Notes: generated by a model from the letters alone, not told the origin. A stretch of 32,785 bases of DNA from JALYLC01 sp035696365 (GCA_035696365.1 DASRQS010000070.1:1-32785); one strand, 5' to 3'; positions 15,167 through 22,793 are shown, counted from the stretch's first letter. Made by a program: numbers and translations.

Positions 15167-16476
15167 CGCGGCGGCTCGGCGTGGGTCCAGTCGGGCCGGT
15201 CGCCGGAGTGGCGCGTGGCGTCGATCGCGAGCTTCGCGATCGTCCCGTCGCGCTCGAGCGGCTCCGAGCGATCGGCGCGCATGTTCGTGCGCACGTGCAG
15301 GTCGCGGTCGAACCGGGCGCGCGTGGCCACGGCGTGCGCGACGGCGGCATCGTCCCAGGGGTCCACGTCGGCGTCCACGACCGTGACGAGCTTGACGAGG
15401 CTGACGGTCTCGAGTGCGGCCAGGGCCACGCTGCGAGCCCCGCCCGGCTCGTGCGGCCCGAGTGCCACCACCGCCGCAAGGCGCCCCGCACCGCTCTCGG
15501 GCACCGCCACGGCTCGCACGGAGGGCGCGAGCGCGCGGAGGCGCCGCTCCAGACCCGCCGCGATCGCGACCCCGCCGAGCAGCGCGTGCTCAGGATGGAA
15601 GCCCGGCAGGATCGCCTGGTAGAGCGCATCGCGGCGTCGTGTGAGGCAGTCGAAGGTGGCCGTCGCGGCGGCGCCGTAGCGCTCGTAGCCGCCGTGGAAT
15701 TCCGAGACGGGGCCTTCCTCGACCGTGACGTCGAGGTCGAGCTCCCCTTCCAGGACGAGCTCGCAGCCCGCCGGCACCTCGAGCGGGGCGTGCGTGCAAC
15801 GCACGAGCTCGACGGGATCGCCCAGGAGGGCTCCGGCCACGCGCAGCTCGTCCTCTCCGCGGGCCAGATAGAGGCAGGCGGCGACGAGCAGCGCCGGGTG
15901 GTTGCCCACGGTGACCGCGATGGGCAGCCGCTCGCCGCGAGCGCGCGCAGCGCGCGCAGCGACTGCGAGATGGTGATTGGGCGCGATGCCGACCAGTGCC
16001 CGCGAGCCGCCGAGCGGGCGCACGCGTGCGATCGACCAGTTGCGCTCGCCGGTCTCGGGGTCTCGCGCGACGATGCATCCGGCCGTGATGTACGGGCCGC
16101 CCTCGTGCTCGAAGAAGTGCGGAATCGGCAGCCGGGAGAGATCGGGATCGGCCTGCACGACGTCCTGGCACGGCGCCTCGCCGGTTATCACCGGCTCCAG
16201 CGGGGCATCCAGCGCCACCTGCAGCTGCGCTCCGAGGCCTGCTTCGGCGACGCCGAGCGCCTCCGCGATCAGCGCGCGGCTCGGCAGCAGGTTGGCGACC
16301 AGCGGCAGCTCGCTGCCGCGCACCCGGGCGATCCGCACGGGCTCGCGGTCGTGCGCGACGAGCCGTGCCGCCAGGCCCGCAGCGGGATCGAGCTCGTCTG
16401 CCACCTCGACCAGCCGTCCCGTGGAGGCGAGCCGCGCCAGCCACGGGCGCAGGGACTGCTCGTCAGCCCGCGACAC
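15163..16476 (-). CDS. UbiD-family prenyl-FMN-dependent decarboxylase
   Basis: 437 aa, a typical UbiD length. Family features in order: LPIPHFFEHEGGPYITAGCI, VARDPETGERNWSIARVRPL (substrate/prFMN loop with Asn and Arg), GIAPNHHLAV (metal His), PIAVTVGNHPALLVAA, GALLGDPVELVRC, PAGCELVLEGELDLDV and EEGPVSEFHGGY, corresponding to EGPFGEWTGYY, the loop carrying the active-site Glu. These enzymes decarboxylate aromatic or alpha,beta-unsaturated acids using prenylated FMN made by UbiX; no ubiX is in the window. The start is GTG 16476, overlapping the lyase homologue by 14 nt; an open frame extends further upstream but reads as Arg/Ser-rich noise inside the lyase gene. Together with a lyase-fold neighbour, an unsaturated carboxylate substrate is plausible (inference). 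Confidence 0.9.
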   Translation of the reverse strand: MSRADEQSLRPWLARLASTGRLVEVADELDPAAGLAARLVAHDREPVRIARVRGSELPLVANLLPSRALIAEALGVAEAGLGAQLQVALDAPLEPVITGEAPCQDVVQADPDLSRLPIPHFFEHEGGPYITAGCIVARDPETGERNWSIARVRPLGGSRALVGIAPNHHLAVAARAARARGERLPIAVTVGNHPALLVAACLYLARGEDELRVAGALLGDPVELVRCTHAPLEVPAGCELVLEGELDLDVTVEEGPVSEFHGGYERYGAAATATFDCLTRRRDALYQAILPGFHPEHALLGGVAIAAGLERRLRALAPSVRAVAVPESGAGRLAAVVALGPHEPGGARSVALAALETVSLVKLVTVVDADVDPWDDAAVAHAVATRARFDRDLHVRTNMRADRSEPLERDGTIAKLAIDATRHSGDRPDWTHAEPPR

Positions 16477-17902
16477 CGAGCGCGCCCGAGCGCACGAGCT
16501 GGACGACCTCTCCGCGGTCGGGCCCGATCGACTCTCCCGCCGCCACGAACCCGTAGCGCTCCCGCACCTGGGCCTGCGCCCGCGCGGTGCCGGCACCGAG
16601 CGGCGCGCAGCCGCGCACGTCCACGGCCTGCGCCGCGACCACGAGACCGAGCGCGAGCAGCTCCTCGGAGACGGCGACCTGCTCGCTCAGGCGCCGCGCG
16701 GCCAGCGGAGCCATCGTGATCCGATCCTCGATGCCCTCGGCGAGCATGGTCGAGCCGGTCTCCGTCGAGACGGGGTGCGCGAGTGAGCGCGCCTCGACCA
16801 TCAGGCCCTGGCTGGCCCAGGCGAGCTCCGAGAGCGCGCACTCGTTGCTCTCCGCCTCGGCCTCCTGGAGACCGGTGCCGAGACCCGTGAGCGGCGCCTG
16901 CAACAGCTTGACGGAGCGCTCCTGCGCGCTCGAGATGGCAGGCACGAGGGCGATGCGCGCGAAGTCGAGCGCGGCGGCCAGCGGCAGGGCCTCGTAGTTC
17001 GGCACCGAGAGGATGAGCTCGTCCTCGACCGAGACGAGCGGGTTCTCGTGGGCCGCGTTGAGCTCGATAGCGAGCTGCCCGCAGGCGAAGGCCAGACCGT
17101 CGTCCACGGCCCCGAGGATGCCCGCAGCGTTGCGGAACGTGAGCGGATCCTGCAGGTTGCGCGCAGCGCCCGGCTCCCACAGGTAGGAGCCGGCCAGCAA
17201 CTCGCGCATCCGCTGGCTGCGGCGCGCGATCCCGGGGTAGGGCCGCGCGCGGGCCACCGACGGGTGGAGGGGGGAGGTGTTGGCGGCGAAGGCCTCCCAG
17301 TCGAGCGCGGCAGCGACGGTGCAGGCCTCCAGCAGCCGCACGGCGTCCGACAGGGCGAGCGCGGCCAGGCCCGTGCCGAACGAGTTGTTGTTGATCAGCG
17401 AGATGCCCTCCTTGGCGGCCAGGGGCATGTCGCCGCAGATGCCGTAGGCGAGGTCGGCCAGCGGGCCGAGATCGCTCTGGCCCGCCGAGCCGAGCAGCCG
17501 CACGCGCGGCGTCTCGTTCGCGTTGAGGGCGTCGACGACGCGCTCGAGCAGTTCTGTGCGGACGCCCGAGGTGCCCTTGGCGAAGCCGTTGGCGAGCCGC
17601 ACCATGGCCGCGCGTACGACCTCGCGGGGCGCATCGGGGCCCGCTGCCATGCGGTGGTCCAGCAGCAGCCGGCGGTTGTAGCCGTCCATCTCGGCGCTCG
17701 CCACGCCCACGCGCTTGCGCACGCCGACGCCGGTCGTGACGCCATACACGCCCTCGGGCCGCTCGACCGCCCGCGCGACCACGTCACGGGCTGCTTGCAC
17801 CCGCGCAATCGCATCGGCGGACACCTCGACGCGCTCGCCGCCGCGGGCGACGCGTACAACGTCTGCGAGTGTGAGGCCCTCGCCGTCCAGGATCACCGTC
17901 AT
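16463..17902 (-). CDS. Aromatic amino acid lyase (HAL/PAL) family protein lacking the MIO Ala-Ser-Gly triad
   Basis: 479 aa of the histidine/phenylalanine ammonia-lyase fold. Conserved landmarks: VYGVTTGVG with Y53 (the catalytic Tyr loop), AKEGISLINNNSFGTG, NLQDPLTFRNAAGILGA, LNAAHENPLVSV and STMLAEGIEDRITMAPLAARRL. The loop that normally reads GSVGASGDLAPLA, where Ala-Ser-Gly cyclises into the electrophilic MIO cofactor, reads GSAGQSDLGPLA: Q142-S143-D144, one residue shorter, without Ala and Gly. MIO probably cannot form, so an ordinary ammonia-lyase reaction is doubtful. ATG 17902 was chosen because TATA-like CATACT lies 8 nt upstream; an in-frame ATG at 17953 would add 17 residues without family resemblance. 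First gene of the five-gene run. Confidence 0.9.
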   Translation of the reverse strand: MTVILDGEGLTLADVVRVARGGERVEVSADAIARVQAARDVVARAVERPEGVYGVTTGVGVRKRVGVASAEMDGYNRRLLLDHRMAAGPDAPREVVRAAMVRLANGFAKGTSGVRTELLERVVDALNANETPRVRLLGSAGQSDLGPLADLAYGICGDMPLAAKEGISLINNNSFGTGLAALALSDAVRLLEACTVAAALDWEAFAANTSPLHPSVARARPYPGIARRSQRMRELLAGSYLWEPGAARNLQDPLTFRNAAGILGAVDDGLAFACGQLAIELNAAHENPLVSVEDELILSVPNYEALPLAAALDFARIALVPAISSAQERSVKLLQAPLTGLGTGLQEAEAESNECALSELAWASQGLMVEARSLAHPVSTETGSTMLAEGIEDRITMAPLAARRLSEQVAVSEELLALGLVVAAQAVDVRGCAPLGAGTARAQAQVRERYGFVAAGESIGPDRGEVVQLVRSGALGVAG

Positions 17903-17910
17903 CGCCGGCC

Positions 17911-17916
17911 AGTATG
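17911..17916 (-). promoter_or_regulatory. -10 box CATACT of the five-gene operon
   Basis: CATACT on the minus strand ends 8 nt before ATG 17902, with no ribosome site in between. It would give a leaderless mRNA for the lyase-UbiD-kinase-enolase-thrC operon. No clear -35. Confidence 0.35.
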
Positions 17917-17995
17917 TCGTGGCATCGGAGCCCAGGCGCCTGCAGTTACGCATAGGTACCCCGCTCGACCAGGACCGGCCACCCGCAGCCAGGCG

Positions 17996-18001
17996 TACGA
18001 T
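17996..18001 (+). promoter_or_regulatory. -10 box TACGAT for leaderless MFS gene
   Basis: TACGAT fits TANNNT, ends 8 nt before ATG 18010, and no Shine-Dalgarno intervenes. Divergent from the five-gene operon promoter about 80 nt away. Confidence 0.45.
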
Positions 18002-18009
18002 GGACAGCG

Positions 18010-19275
18010 ATGCAGCGTTCGCTTTCGGCCGTGCGCCAGGCAGTGATCGGACCTCCCGGCTGGCGGTTCTTCTCGTTCTGGCTTGCGCTTGCGGTCACGA
18101 ACCTCGGCACCTGGGCAGGTCTGATCGCGCTCCAGTTGCGCGTTCTCGACCTGACCGGCGATCAGGCCTATGTCTCGGCGGTCGTGCTGGCGGAGTATCT
18201 GCCCGCCGTCATTCTCGGGACGGTCCTGGGCCATCTACTCGACCGCGTGCCGCCGCGCAGCGGGCTCGCGGCGTGTGAGTTCCTTGCTGCCGCGGCCTGG
18301 GCGCTCATGGTAACGACGGGTCGCGCCGGCACGATCGTCGCGCTCGCGCTTCTCTGCGGCGTGACGACGGGCATCTTCAAGATCGTGTCGATGGCGGTCG
18401 CACCGATGCTCGTCGACGACGATCAGCTGGATGCGGCCAACGGATCGATCCTCAGCGTCCAGGCGCTCACGAGCATTGCCGGAGTCGCAGTCGGAGGCGC
18501 CCTCGTCGGGCTCACGTCCGCGAATGCCGTGCTGCTGCTCAACGCGGCCTCATTCGCGTTTTCCGGGCTCGTCCTGCTGGCCTTCAGCCGGGTGCCGCGA
18601 CATGCGCCGCCGTCGCCCGAAGTACGGCTGAGCGGAAGCCGCGCCTGGCTGGAGCGCTCTCTCTCGGCCGGGCGGCGCTGTCTCCAGGTGCCTGCGCTGC
18701 GCATGATCACCTTCAGCCTGCCGGTTGCATCGATCGCGCTCGGCATCGCGGTGGCCGCGATCGTGCCGACGTTGCGCGATACCTATCACGCGTCGAATCT
18801 GCAGACGGGCGGGATCATGGCCCTCGACGGGCTCGGCGTCGCGCTCGGCACGATGCTGCCGGCCCGCTACGCCGGCTATCTCAGCGGCCTGGCGCTGCTG
18901 GCGATCGGCTGGGGCGGCTTCGGGATCGCGCCCGATCTGATGATCGCCGCGCCGCTCTCGGTCATCGGCGGCATGGGCAACGGCATCGTGACGGTGCGCT
19001 TCCGCACGATGATGCAGCGCAATACGGCGCCGCACGAGCGCGCGAGCACGTTCGGATTCGCGTACGCCGTGACCTTCAGCATGATCGTCGCCGGGCAAGT
19101 CGCGGTCGTTCCACTGGCGAGCGTCCTCGGCCAGCGTGCGACCTTCGCAATCTGCGGCACGGTCTTCGCGATCAGCGGCTGTATCGCAGCGCTGTGCTGG
19201 CCCGCAATGGCCCCGGCGGCGGCCCCGGCGCAGGTCGAGGTCGTGAAAGAAGCCTCCCCCGTCACTGCACGATAA
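18010..19275 (+). CDS. Major facilitator superfamily transporter (efflux type)
   Basis: 421 aa with about 12 membrane helices. The start (GWRFFSFWLALAVTNLGTW), LRVLDLTGDQAYVSAVVLAEYLPAVILG and the motif A-like loop GHLLDRVPPRSGLAACEF resemble the MFS_3 (enterobactin/macrolide exporter) subfamily; VRFRTMMQRNTAPHERASTFGFAYA is the matching second-half loop. Substrate unknown. It is divergent from the five-gene lyase-UbiD operon across a 107-nt spacer, so it could export or import that pathway's metabolite, but this is only position-based. It ends 11 nt from the convergent EthD-like gene. Its codon third positions look a little less GC-extreme than the neighbours, by eye. Confidence 0.88.
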   Translation: MQRSLSAVRQAVIGPPGWRFFSFWLALAVTNLGTWAGLIALQLRVLDLTGDQAYVSAVVLAEYLPAVILGTVLGHLLDRVPPRSGLAACEFLAAAAWALMVTTGRAGTIVALALLCGVTTGIFKIVSMAVAPMLVDDDQLDAANGSILSVQALTSIAGVAVGGALVGLTSANAVLLLNAASFAFSGLVLLAFSRVPRHAPPSPEVRLSGSRAWLERSLSAGRRCLQVPALRMITFSLPVASIALGIAVAAIVPTLRDTYHASNLQTGGIMALDGLGVALGTMLPARYAGYLSGLALLAIGWGGFGIAPDLMIAAPLSVIGGMGNGIVTVRFRTMMQRNTAPHERASTFGFAYAVTFSMIVAGQVAVVPLASVLGQRATFAICGTVFAISGCIAALCWPAMAPAAAPAQVEVVKEASPVTAR

Positions 19276-19285
19276 TCATGATTAT
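19272..19285. repeat. AT-rich perfect 14-bp palindrome between convergent genes
   Basis: ATAATCATGATTAT reads the same on both strands. It covers the MFS stop codon and ends 1 nt before the EthD-like stop codon. There is no T-run typical of an intrinsic terminator, but it is strikingly AT-rich in this genome; it may be a bidirectional stop signal or a protein-binding site. Confidence 0.5.
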
Positions 19286-19286
19286 G

Positions 19287-19649
19287 TTAAGTAGGTTCGG
19301 AATCTGACGAGACCTCGCGGACCACGTACGCCCTGGTCCGCGAGCGGTCGAGGAATCGCTGCTCGTCCTCCGCGATGACCGGCTCCCCGTGGCTCGCCGC
19401 TTCGAGCTGCGCGCCCCAGGCGAGATACGCGGCCCGGTCGGGAAACGTCAGCTCCGTGACGACGTCGAAGTCGATCGATTCGTCTTCGGCGTTGATCTCG
19501 TCGCCCCGCACCAGGTAGTTCCGCTTGTAGCCGATGGGAGTCGGCGCCAGGCTGCGAATCAGGGGGACGTGGTGCTCCTCGTAGTACTCGATAAACGCTC
19601 GCGTCTCGATGTCCTCCCGCTTGCTGAGGAAGGCCATGATCTTGAACAT
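19287..19649 (-). CDS. EthD-like / dimeric alpha-beta barrel protein
   Basis: 120 aa. MFKIMAFLSKREDIETRAFIEYYEEHHVPLI is the EthD/dabb pattern (a strand, then a helix with a YYEEHH motif), and FDVVTELTFPDRAAYLAW is the second half. Members are small dimeric proteins that protect, degrade or shuttle hydrophobic or reactive intermediates; EthD itself is needed for ETBE degradation, with unclear chemistry. It is the last gene of an operon with a sarcosine/dimethylglycine-dehydrogenase-like flavoprotein and a DUF1272 protein (6-nt gap upstream), so a helper role in the same catabolism is plausible. The reaction is unknown. Confidence 0.8.
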   Translation of the reverse strand: MFKIMAFLSKREDIETRAFIEYYEEHHVPLIRSLAPTPIGYKRNYLVRGDEINAEDESIDFDVVTELTFPDRAAYLAWGAQLEAASHGEPVIAEDEQRFLDRSRTRAYVVREVSSDSEPT

Positions 19650-19655
19650 GGCTTC

Positions 19656-19901
19656 TTATGCCACGCACTCGGGATGCGGCTTGGTGAAGCGCTCCGTCGC
19701 GGCCGGATCCTTCAGCAGCTTGTCCGGCGGGCGGATCGGGCGGCGCACCAGGTCGCCGCCGCAGTTCGGGCAGATTCCGCCGAAGCGGTTCTCGGCGCAG
19801 TCGGCGCAGAACGTGCACTCGTAGGTGCAGATGCGCGCCTGGTCGCTCTCGGGCGGCAGGTCGCGATCGCAGCATTCGCAGTTGGGCAGCAGCATGAGCA
19901 T
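19656..19901 (-). CDS. DUF1272 family zinc-ribbon/RING-like small protein
   Basis: 81 aa. NCECCDRDLPPESDQARICT, YECTFCADCAENRFGG and ICPNCGGDLVRRP are the signature of DUF1272, a widely distributed cysteine-rich family of unknown function. Nine or so cysteines in CxCC, CxxxC, CxxC and CxxC patterns should hold two zinc ions. The start is ATG 19901, 12 nt after the flavoprotein stop; it is followed after 6 nt by the EthD-like gene. The reading frame stays open upstream inside the flavoprotein gene but that portion is not coding. Role in the operon unknown. Confidence 0.88.
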   Translation of the reverse strand: MLMLLPNCECCDRDLPPESDQARICTYECTFCADCAENRFGGICPNCGGDLVRRPIRPPDKLLKDPAATERFTKPHPECVA

Positions 19902-19912
19902 GCCGTCAGTAT

Positions 19913-22339
19913 CTACGAGCGGATGCGAAGATTCTCGCCATCGTAGAGCGTGTCCGCTGCCATTTCGGCCGGCACCTGCTCTCCGAGTGCCTCGACCGTC
20001 AGCGGCGTATCCGGCGCCAGCTCGCGCGGTAGGTACGCGGCCGCGATCATCTGCCCGATCGTGAAGCCGTAGGCGGCGCTGCGCACGCGGCCCACCACGG
20101 CGCCCGCGGCGACGACTGCCTCGCCGCCGTACACGCATTCGTAGCCGCCGTCGCCCACGAGCAGCGTGCGCAGGCGCCGCTCGACGCCGCGCTCGCGCTG
20201 CGCCTCCACTGCAGCTCGACCGACGAACTCGCCCTTCCGCTCCAGGGCGACGCAGAAGCCGAGGCCGGCCTCGTCCGGCGTATCCCCGGCGGTGAGATCG
20301 CTGCCGAACGCGCGATAGCCCTTCTCCATGCGCAGCGAGTCGAGCACGCGGTAGCCGCACGGCCTGATGCCATACGGGGCACCTGCGGCCGCCAGCCGAT
20401 CCCAGACCTGCGTCCCCCACTTCGGCTCTGCGTACAGCTCATATCCGAGCTCTCCGACGTAGGTGATGCGCTGTGCCCAGACCGGGGCGCCGCCCAGCGA
20501 GAGCGTGCGCCCGCGTCCGAAGGGGAAGCCCTCGGCGGAGACATCGTCGTCGGTGACTGCCTCGAGGACTTCGCGCGCCCGGGGACCCCACATGCCGATC
20601 ACGCAGAGCGCGTCGGTCTCGTCGCGCAGCTCGACCGCCTCGTCGCCCTCGCGCATGTGCAGGCGCAGCCAGCCGAGGTCGGAGTCGACGGCGGCCGCTC
20701 CGGTGACGACGCGGAAGCGCTGCTCGCCGAGGCGGGTGACGGTCACGTCGGCCACGATGCCGCCGCGCTCGCTCAGGAACTGCGTATAGACGACGCTGCC
20801 GGGGCTGCGATCGACGTGCGCGTCGCACACGCGCTCGAGCAACGCCGCCGCACCGCGCCCCTCGACGCCGATCTTGCCGAAGGAGGTCATGTCCATGATG
20901 CCGACGCGCTCGCGGAAGGCCGCCGACTCGTCGGCCAGCACGGCGGAGTACGGTGGCTCGGCCCAGCCGAACGCGCGCTGCTCCTCTCCCGCCCTCCGCC
21001 ACGGCTGCCCGGGGTCGATGTAGTCGGCGCGCTCCCAGCCGTACTTGGTGGCGAAGACCGCGCCCGCATCCTGCATGCGCTCGTGCAGCGGGCTCGTGCG
21101 CTTGGGACGCCCGAGCACGTCGCTGTCCAGCGGATAGCGCAGCCGGTAGTAGTAGCGATAGGCCTCGCGCGCCGTCTCGCCGGCGTACACAGGGTCGCGG
21201 TGCACCGCGCCGAAGCGCCAGGGACGGTAGGACTGCAGGTCGAGCTCGCTCTCGCCCGTCGTCACGAGCTCGGCGATGGCCTTGCCGATGCCGCCCGCTC
21301 CGCCGAAGCCGTTGAGCGACAGCCCTGCTGCCACGAAGAATCCGGGCACGCCAGGGAGCTCTCCGACGAGCGGATTGCCGTCGGGCGTCATGGCGTCGGG
21401 ATGGCACACGAGCTTGACCACGCCGGCGTCGGCGAGGAAGGGGAAGCGCTTGGCAGCGCCCTGCATGAGCGGCGCGAAGCGCGCTTCGTCGGCGGGCACC
21501 GTCTGGCCGTTGTGATCCCACGGGACGCCGTCGAGCCAGCGCGCGGCCGGATCGTGCTCGTAGCCGCCGAAGAGCGCTCCGCCGGCCTCGGACTTGCCGT
21601 ACACGAGATAGTCGGGATCGCGGAAGCACGGCAGGTCACGCGGCAGCTCATGCCCTTCCACCGCGGCCAGCGCGATGTGCTGGTGCTCGACGGGCGTCGA
21701 GACGAGGCTTGCTCCGACGAAGGCCGCGACCTGGGGAGCCCACATGCCCGCGGCGTTGATCACGACCTCGGTCTCGATGCGTCCCGACGCCGTGAAGACA
21801 GCGCGGACCTCGTGCCGCGGCCCGAGCTCGATGCCTGTGACGCGCTCGCCGGTGCGGATCTCGGCGCCCAGCTCGCGCGCCGCTCCCGCCAGCGCGTAGG
21901 TCGCCGAGTGCGGATCGAGGTTGCCGTCGCCGGGTAGGTAGACGGAGCCGTAGAGCGACTCGGGGCTGGCCTGCGGCAGCAGACGGAGCGTCTCGGCGGG
22001 AGAAGCGAGCTCGAGCTCGAGGCCGATGGCCCGCGCGCGGGAGACACCGCGTTGCAACTCGGCGAGCGATTCCCGGCTGGAGGCGATGCGCACGCTGCCG
22101 ACCGTCTCGAACACACCGAGCTCCCGGTACAGCTCGATGCTGTAGCGGCGGAAGCGCATCATGGAGGGCGACGGGTTGAACTGGGTGACCAGCCCTGCCG
22201 CATGGCAGGTCGAGCCGCTCGTCAGGGCGCCCTTGTCGAGCAGGACGAGGTCGCTCCACCCCGCGCGCGCCAGGTGATAGGCCACGCTGCAGCCCGTGAT
22301 GCCGCCTCCGATGATGACCGCACGGGCGCGATCGCGCAC
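19913..22339 (-). CDS. Dimethylglycine/sarcosine dehydrogenase-like FAD and GcvT fusion
   Basis: 808 aa. Residues 8-40 are the FAD Rossmann motif (VIIGGGITGCSVAYHLARAG). SGSTCHAAGL matches the position where dimethylglycine dehydrogenase binds FAD covalently through His. The middle holds the FAO_M domain; about residues 430-800 form a GcvT-like aminomethyltransferase domain with its C-terminal barrel, which in relatives passes the released one-carbon unit to tetrahydrofolate. Predicted reaction: oxidative N-demethylation of dimethylglycine, sarcosine or a similar N-methyl amine; the exact substrate is not readable. GTG 22339 has GGAGG 7 nt upstream (22347-22351). First gene of an operon with DUF1272 and EthD-like genes. 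An operator-like palindrome lies upstream. Confidence 0.92.
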   Translation of the reverse strand: MRDRARAVIIGGGITGCSVAYHLARAGWSDLVLLDKGALTSGSTCHAAGLVTQFNPSPSMMRFRRYSIELYRELGVFETVGSVRIASSRESLAELQRGVSRARAIGLELELASPAETLRLLPQASPESLYGSVYLPGDGNLDPHSATYALAGAARELGAEIRTGERVTGIELGPRHEVRAVFTASGRIETEVVINAAGMWAPQVAAFVGASLVSTPVEHQHIALAAVEGHELPRDLPCFRDPDYLVYGKSEAGGALFGGYEHDPAARWLDGVPWDHNGQTVPADEARFAPLMQGAAKRFPFLADAGVVKLVCHPDAMTPDGNPLVGELPGVPGFFVAAGLSLNGFGGAGGIGKAIAELVTTGESELDLQSYRPWRFGAVHRDPVYAGETAREAYRYYYRLRYPLDSDVLGRPKRTSPLHERMQDAGAVFATKYGWERADYIDPGQPWRRAGEEQRAFGWAEPPYSAVLADESAAFRERVGIMDMTSFGKIGVEGRGAAALLERVCDAHVDRSPGSVVYTQFLSERGGIVADVTVTRLGEQRFRVVTGAAAVDSDLGWLRLHMREGDEAVELRDETDALCVIGMWGPRAREVLEAVTDDDVSAEGFPFGRGRTLSLGGAPVWAQRITYVGELGYELYAEPKWGTQVWDRLAAAGAPYGIRPCGYRVLDSLRMEKGYRAFGSDLTAGDTPDEAGLGFCVALERKGEFVGRAAVEAQRERGVERRLRTLLVGDGGYECVYGGEAVVAAGAVVGRVRSAAYGFTIGQMIAAAYLPRELAPDTPLTVEALGEQVPAEMAADTLYDGENLRIRS

Positions 22340-22378
22340 GCTCGAGCCTCCGGTGTCCGAAGCTGTCTGACTGGCGCA

Positions 22379-22410
22379 AGGCTAGAGCTTCTTGGAACTG
22401 AAACCAGTTC
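22379..22410 (-). promoter_or_regulatory. Putative promoter and operator of the dimethylglycine-dehydrogenase-like operon
   Basis: On the minus strand TAGCCT (22379-22384) could be a -10. The perfect inverted repeat GAACTG-AAAC-CAGTTC (22395-22410) covers where the -35 would be. A dyad over the -35 is the usual position for a repressor operator. The regulator is not identifiable in the window. Confidence 0.35.
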
Positions 22411-22532
22411 TTACAGGAGGAGCAGGCTCCGCTGCGTCGAAATCCGGCCGCACGACGCGCTGATTCGCTCCGCGGGTGCCCTCCCCCCTCGACACCTCTC
22501 CGGCACTCGTCAGCCAAGCATGCAGCGCGACC

Positions 22533-22567
22533 GCGTGGCGGCCGGCGGCCTGAGCCGGCCGCCACGC
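22533..22567. repeat. Inverted repeat with 13-bp perfect arms
   Basis: GCGTGGCGGCCGG (22533-22545), 9-nt loop, and its exact complement CCGGCCGCCACGC (22555-22567). It lies 10 nt before the second hairpin. A C/T-rich run follows on the plus strand, but no gene reads into it, so terminator function is not obvious. Confidence 0.75.
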
Positions 22568-22577
22568 CCCCTCTTCT

Positions 22578-22620
22578 TGTGGCGGGACATTAAGGGTCTG
22601 GCCCTTAATGTCCCGCTACA
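22578..22620. repeat. Inverted repeat with 19-bp arms and 5-nt loop
   Basis: TGTGGCGGGACATTAAGGG (22578-22596), loop TCTGG, then CCCTTAATGTCCCGCTACA (22602-22620). Eighteen Watson-Crick pairs plus one G-T pair. Ends are TG...CA like transposon termini, and the ACATTAAGGG core is AT-rich for this genome. Possible miniature element, structured RNA or binding site. No target-site duplication is visible at the flanks. Confidence 0.8.
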
Positions 22621-22787
22621 GGACGGCGTGGGACGCACGCTCTGCCGGAACGCCGAATGTGGTGACCGTGCGCAGCCGCTGCCGTCGGTGTTCGCGACGT
22701 CTGGATGCTCAGCGTATGCCGTGGCTGCGCGTTGAGCGCGATCTGCGAGGGCGGTTCCGACCACCCCGAGAGGGCTACCGGCTGTCC

Positions 22788-22793
22788 TAGGAT
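22788..22793 (+). promoter_or_regulatory. -10 box TAGGAT for leaderless beta-propeller gene
   Basis: TAGGAT ends 8 nt before ATG 22802 with no ribosome site between, as before 18010. Confidence 0.45.

Noticed and set aside
12909..15629. 906-codon frame that would fuse a long Arg/Ala-rich head to the enolase homologue
   Set aside because: The head lies antiparallel in register to UbiD and kinase coding sequence in another frame and reads as low-complexity noise; the enolase-like domain starts cleanly at GTG 14192, overlapping the kinase stop.
15940..15962. Short GCGCGCAGC tandem repeat inside the UbiD gene
   Set aside because: Two and a half units encoding an Ala/Arg helix; a by-product of GC-rich coding sequence.
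22533..22567. 13-bp hairpin as an intrinsic terminator
   Set aside because: No gene is transcribed into it from either side and no T-run follows; kept only as an inverted repeat.
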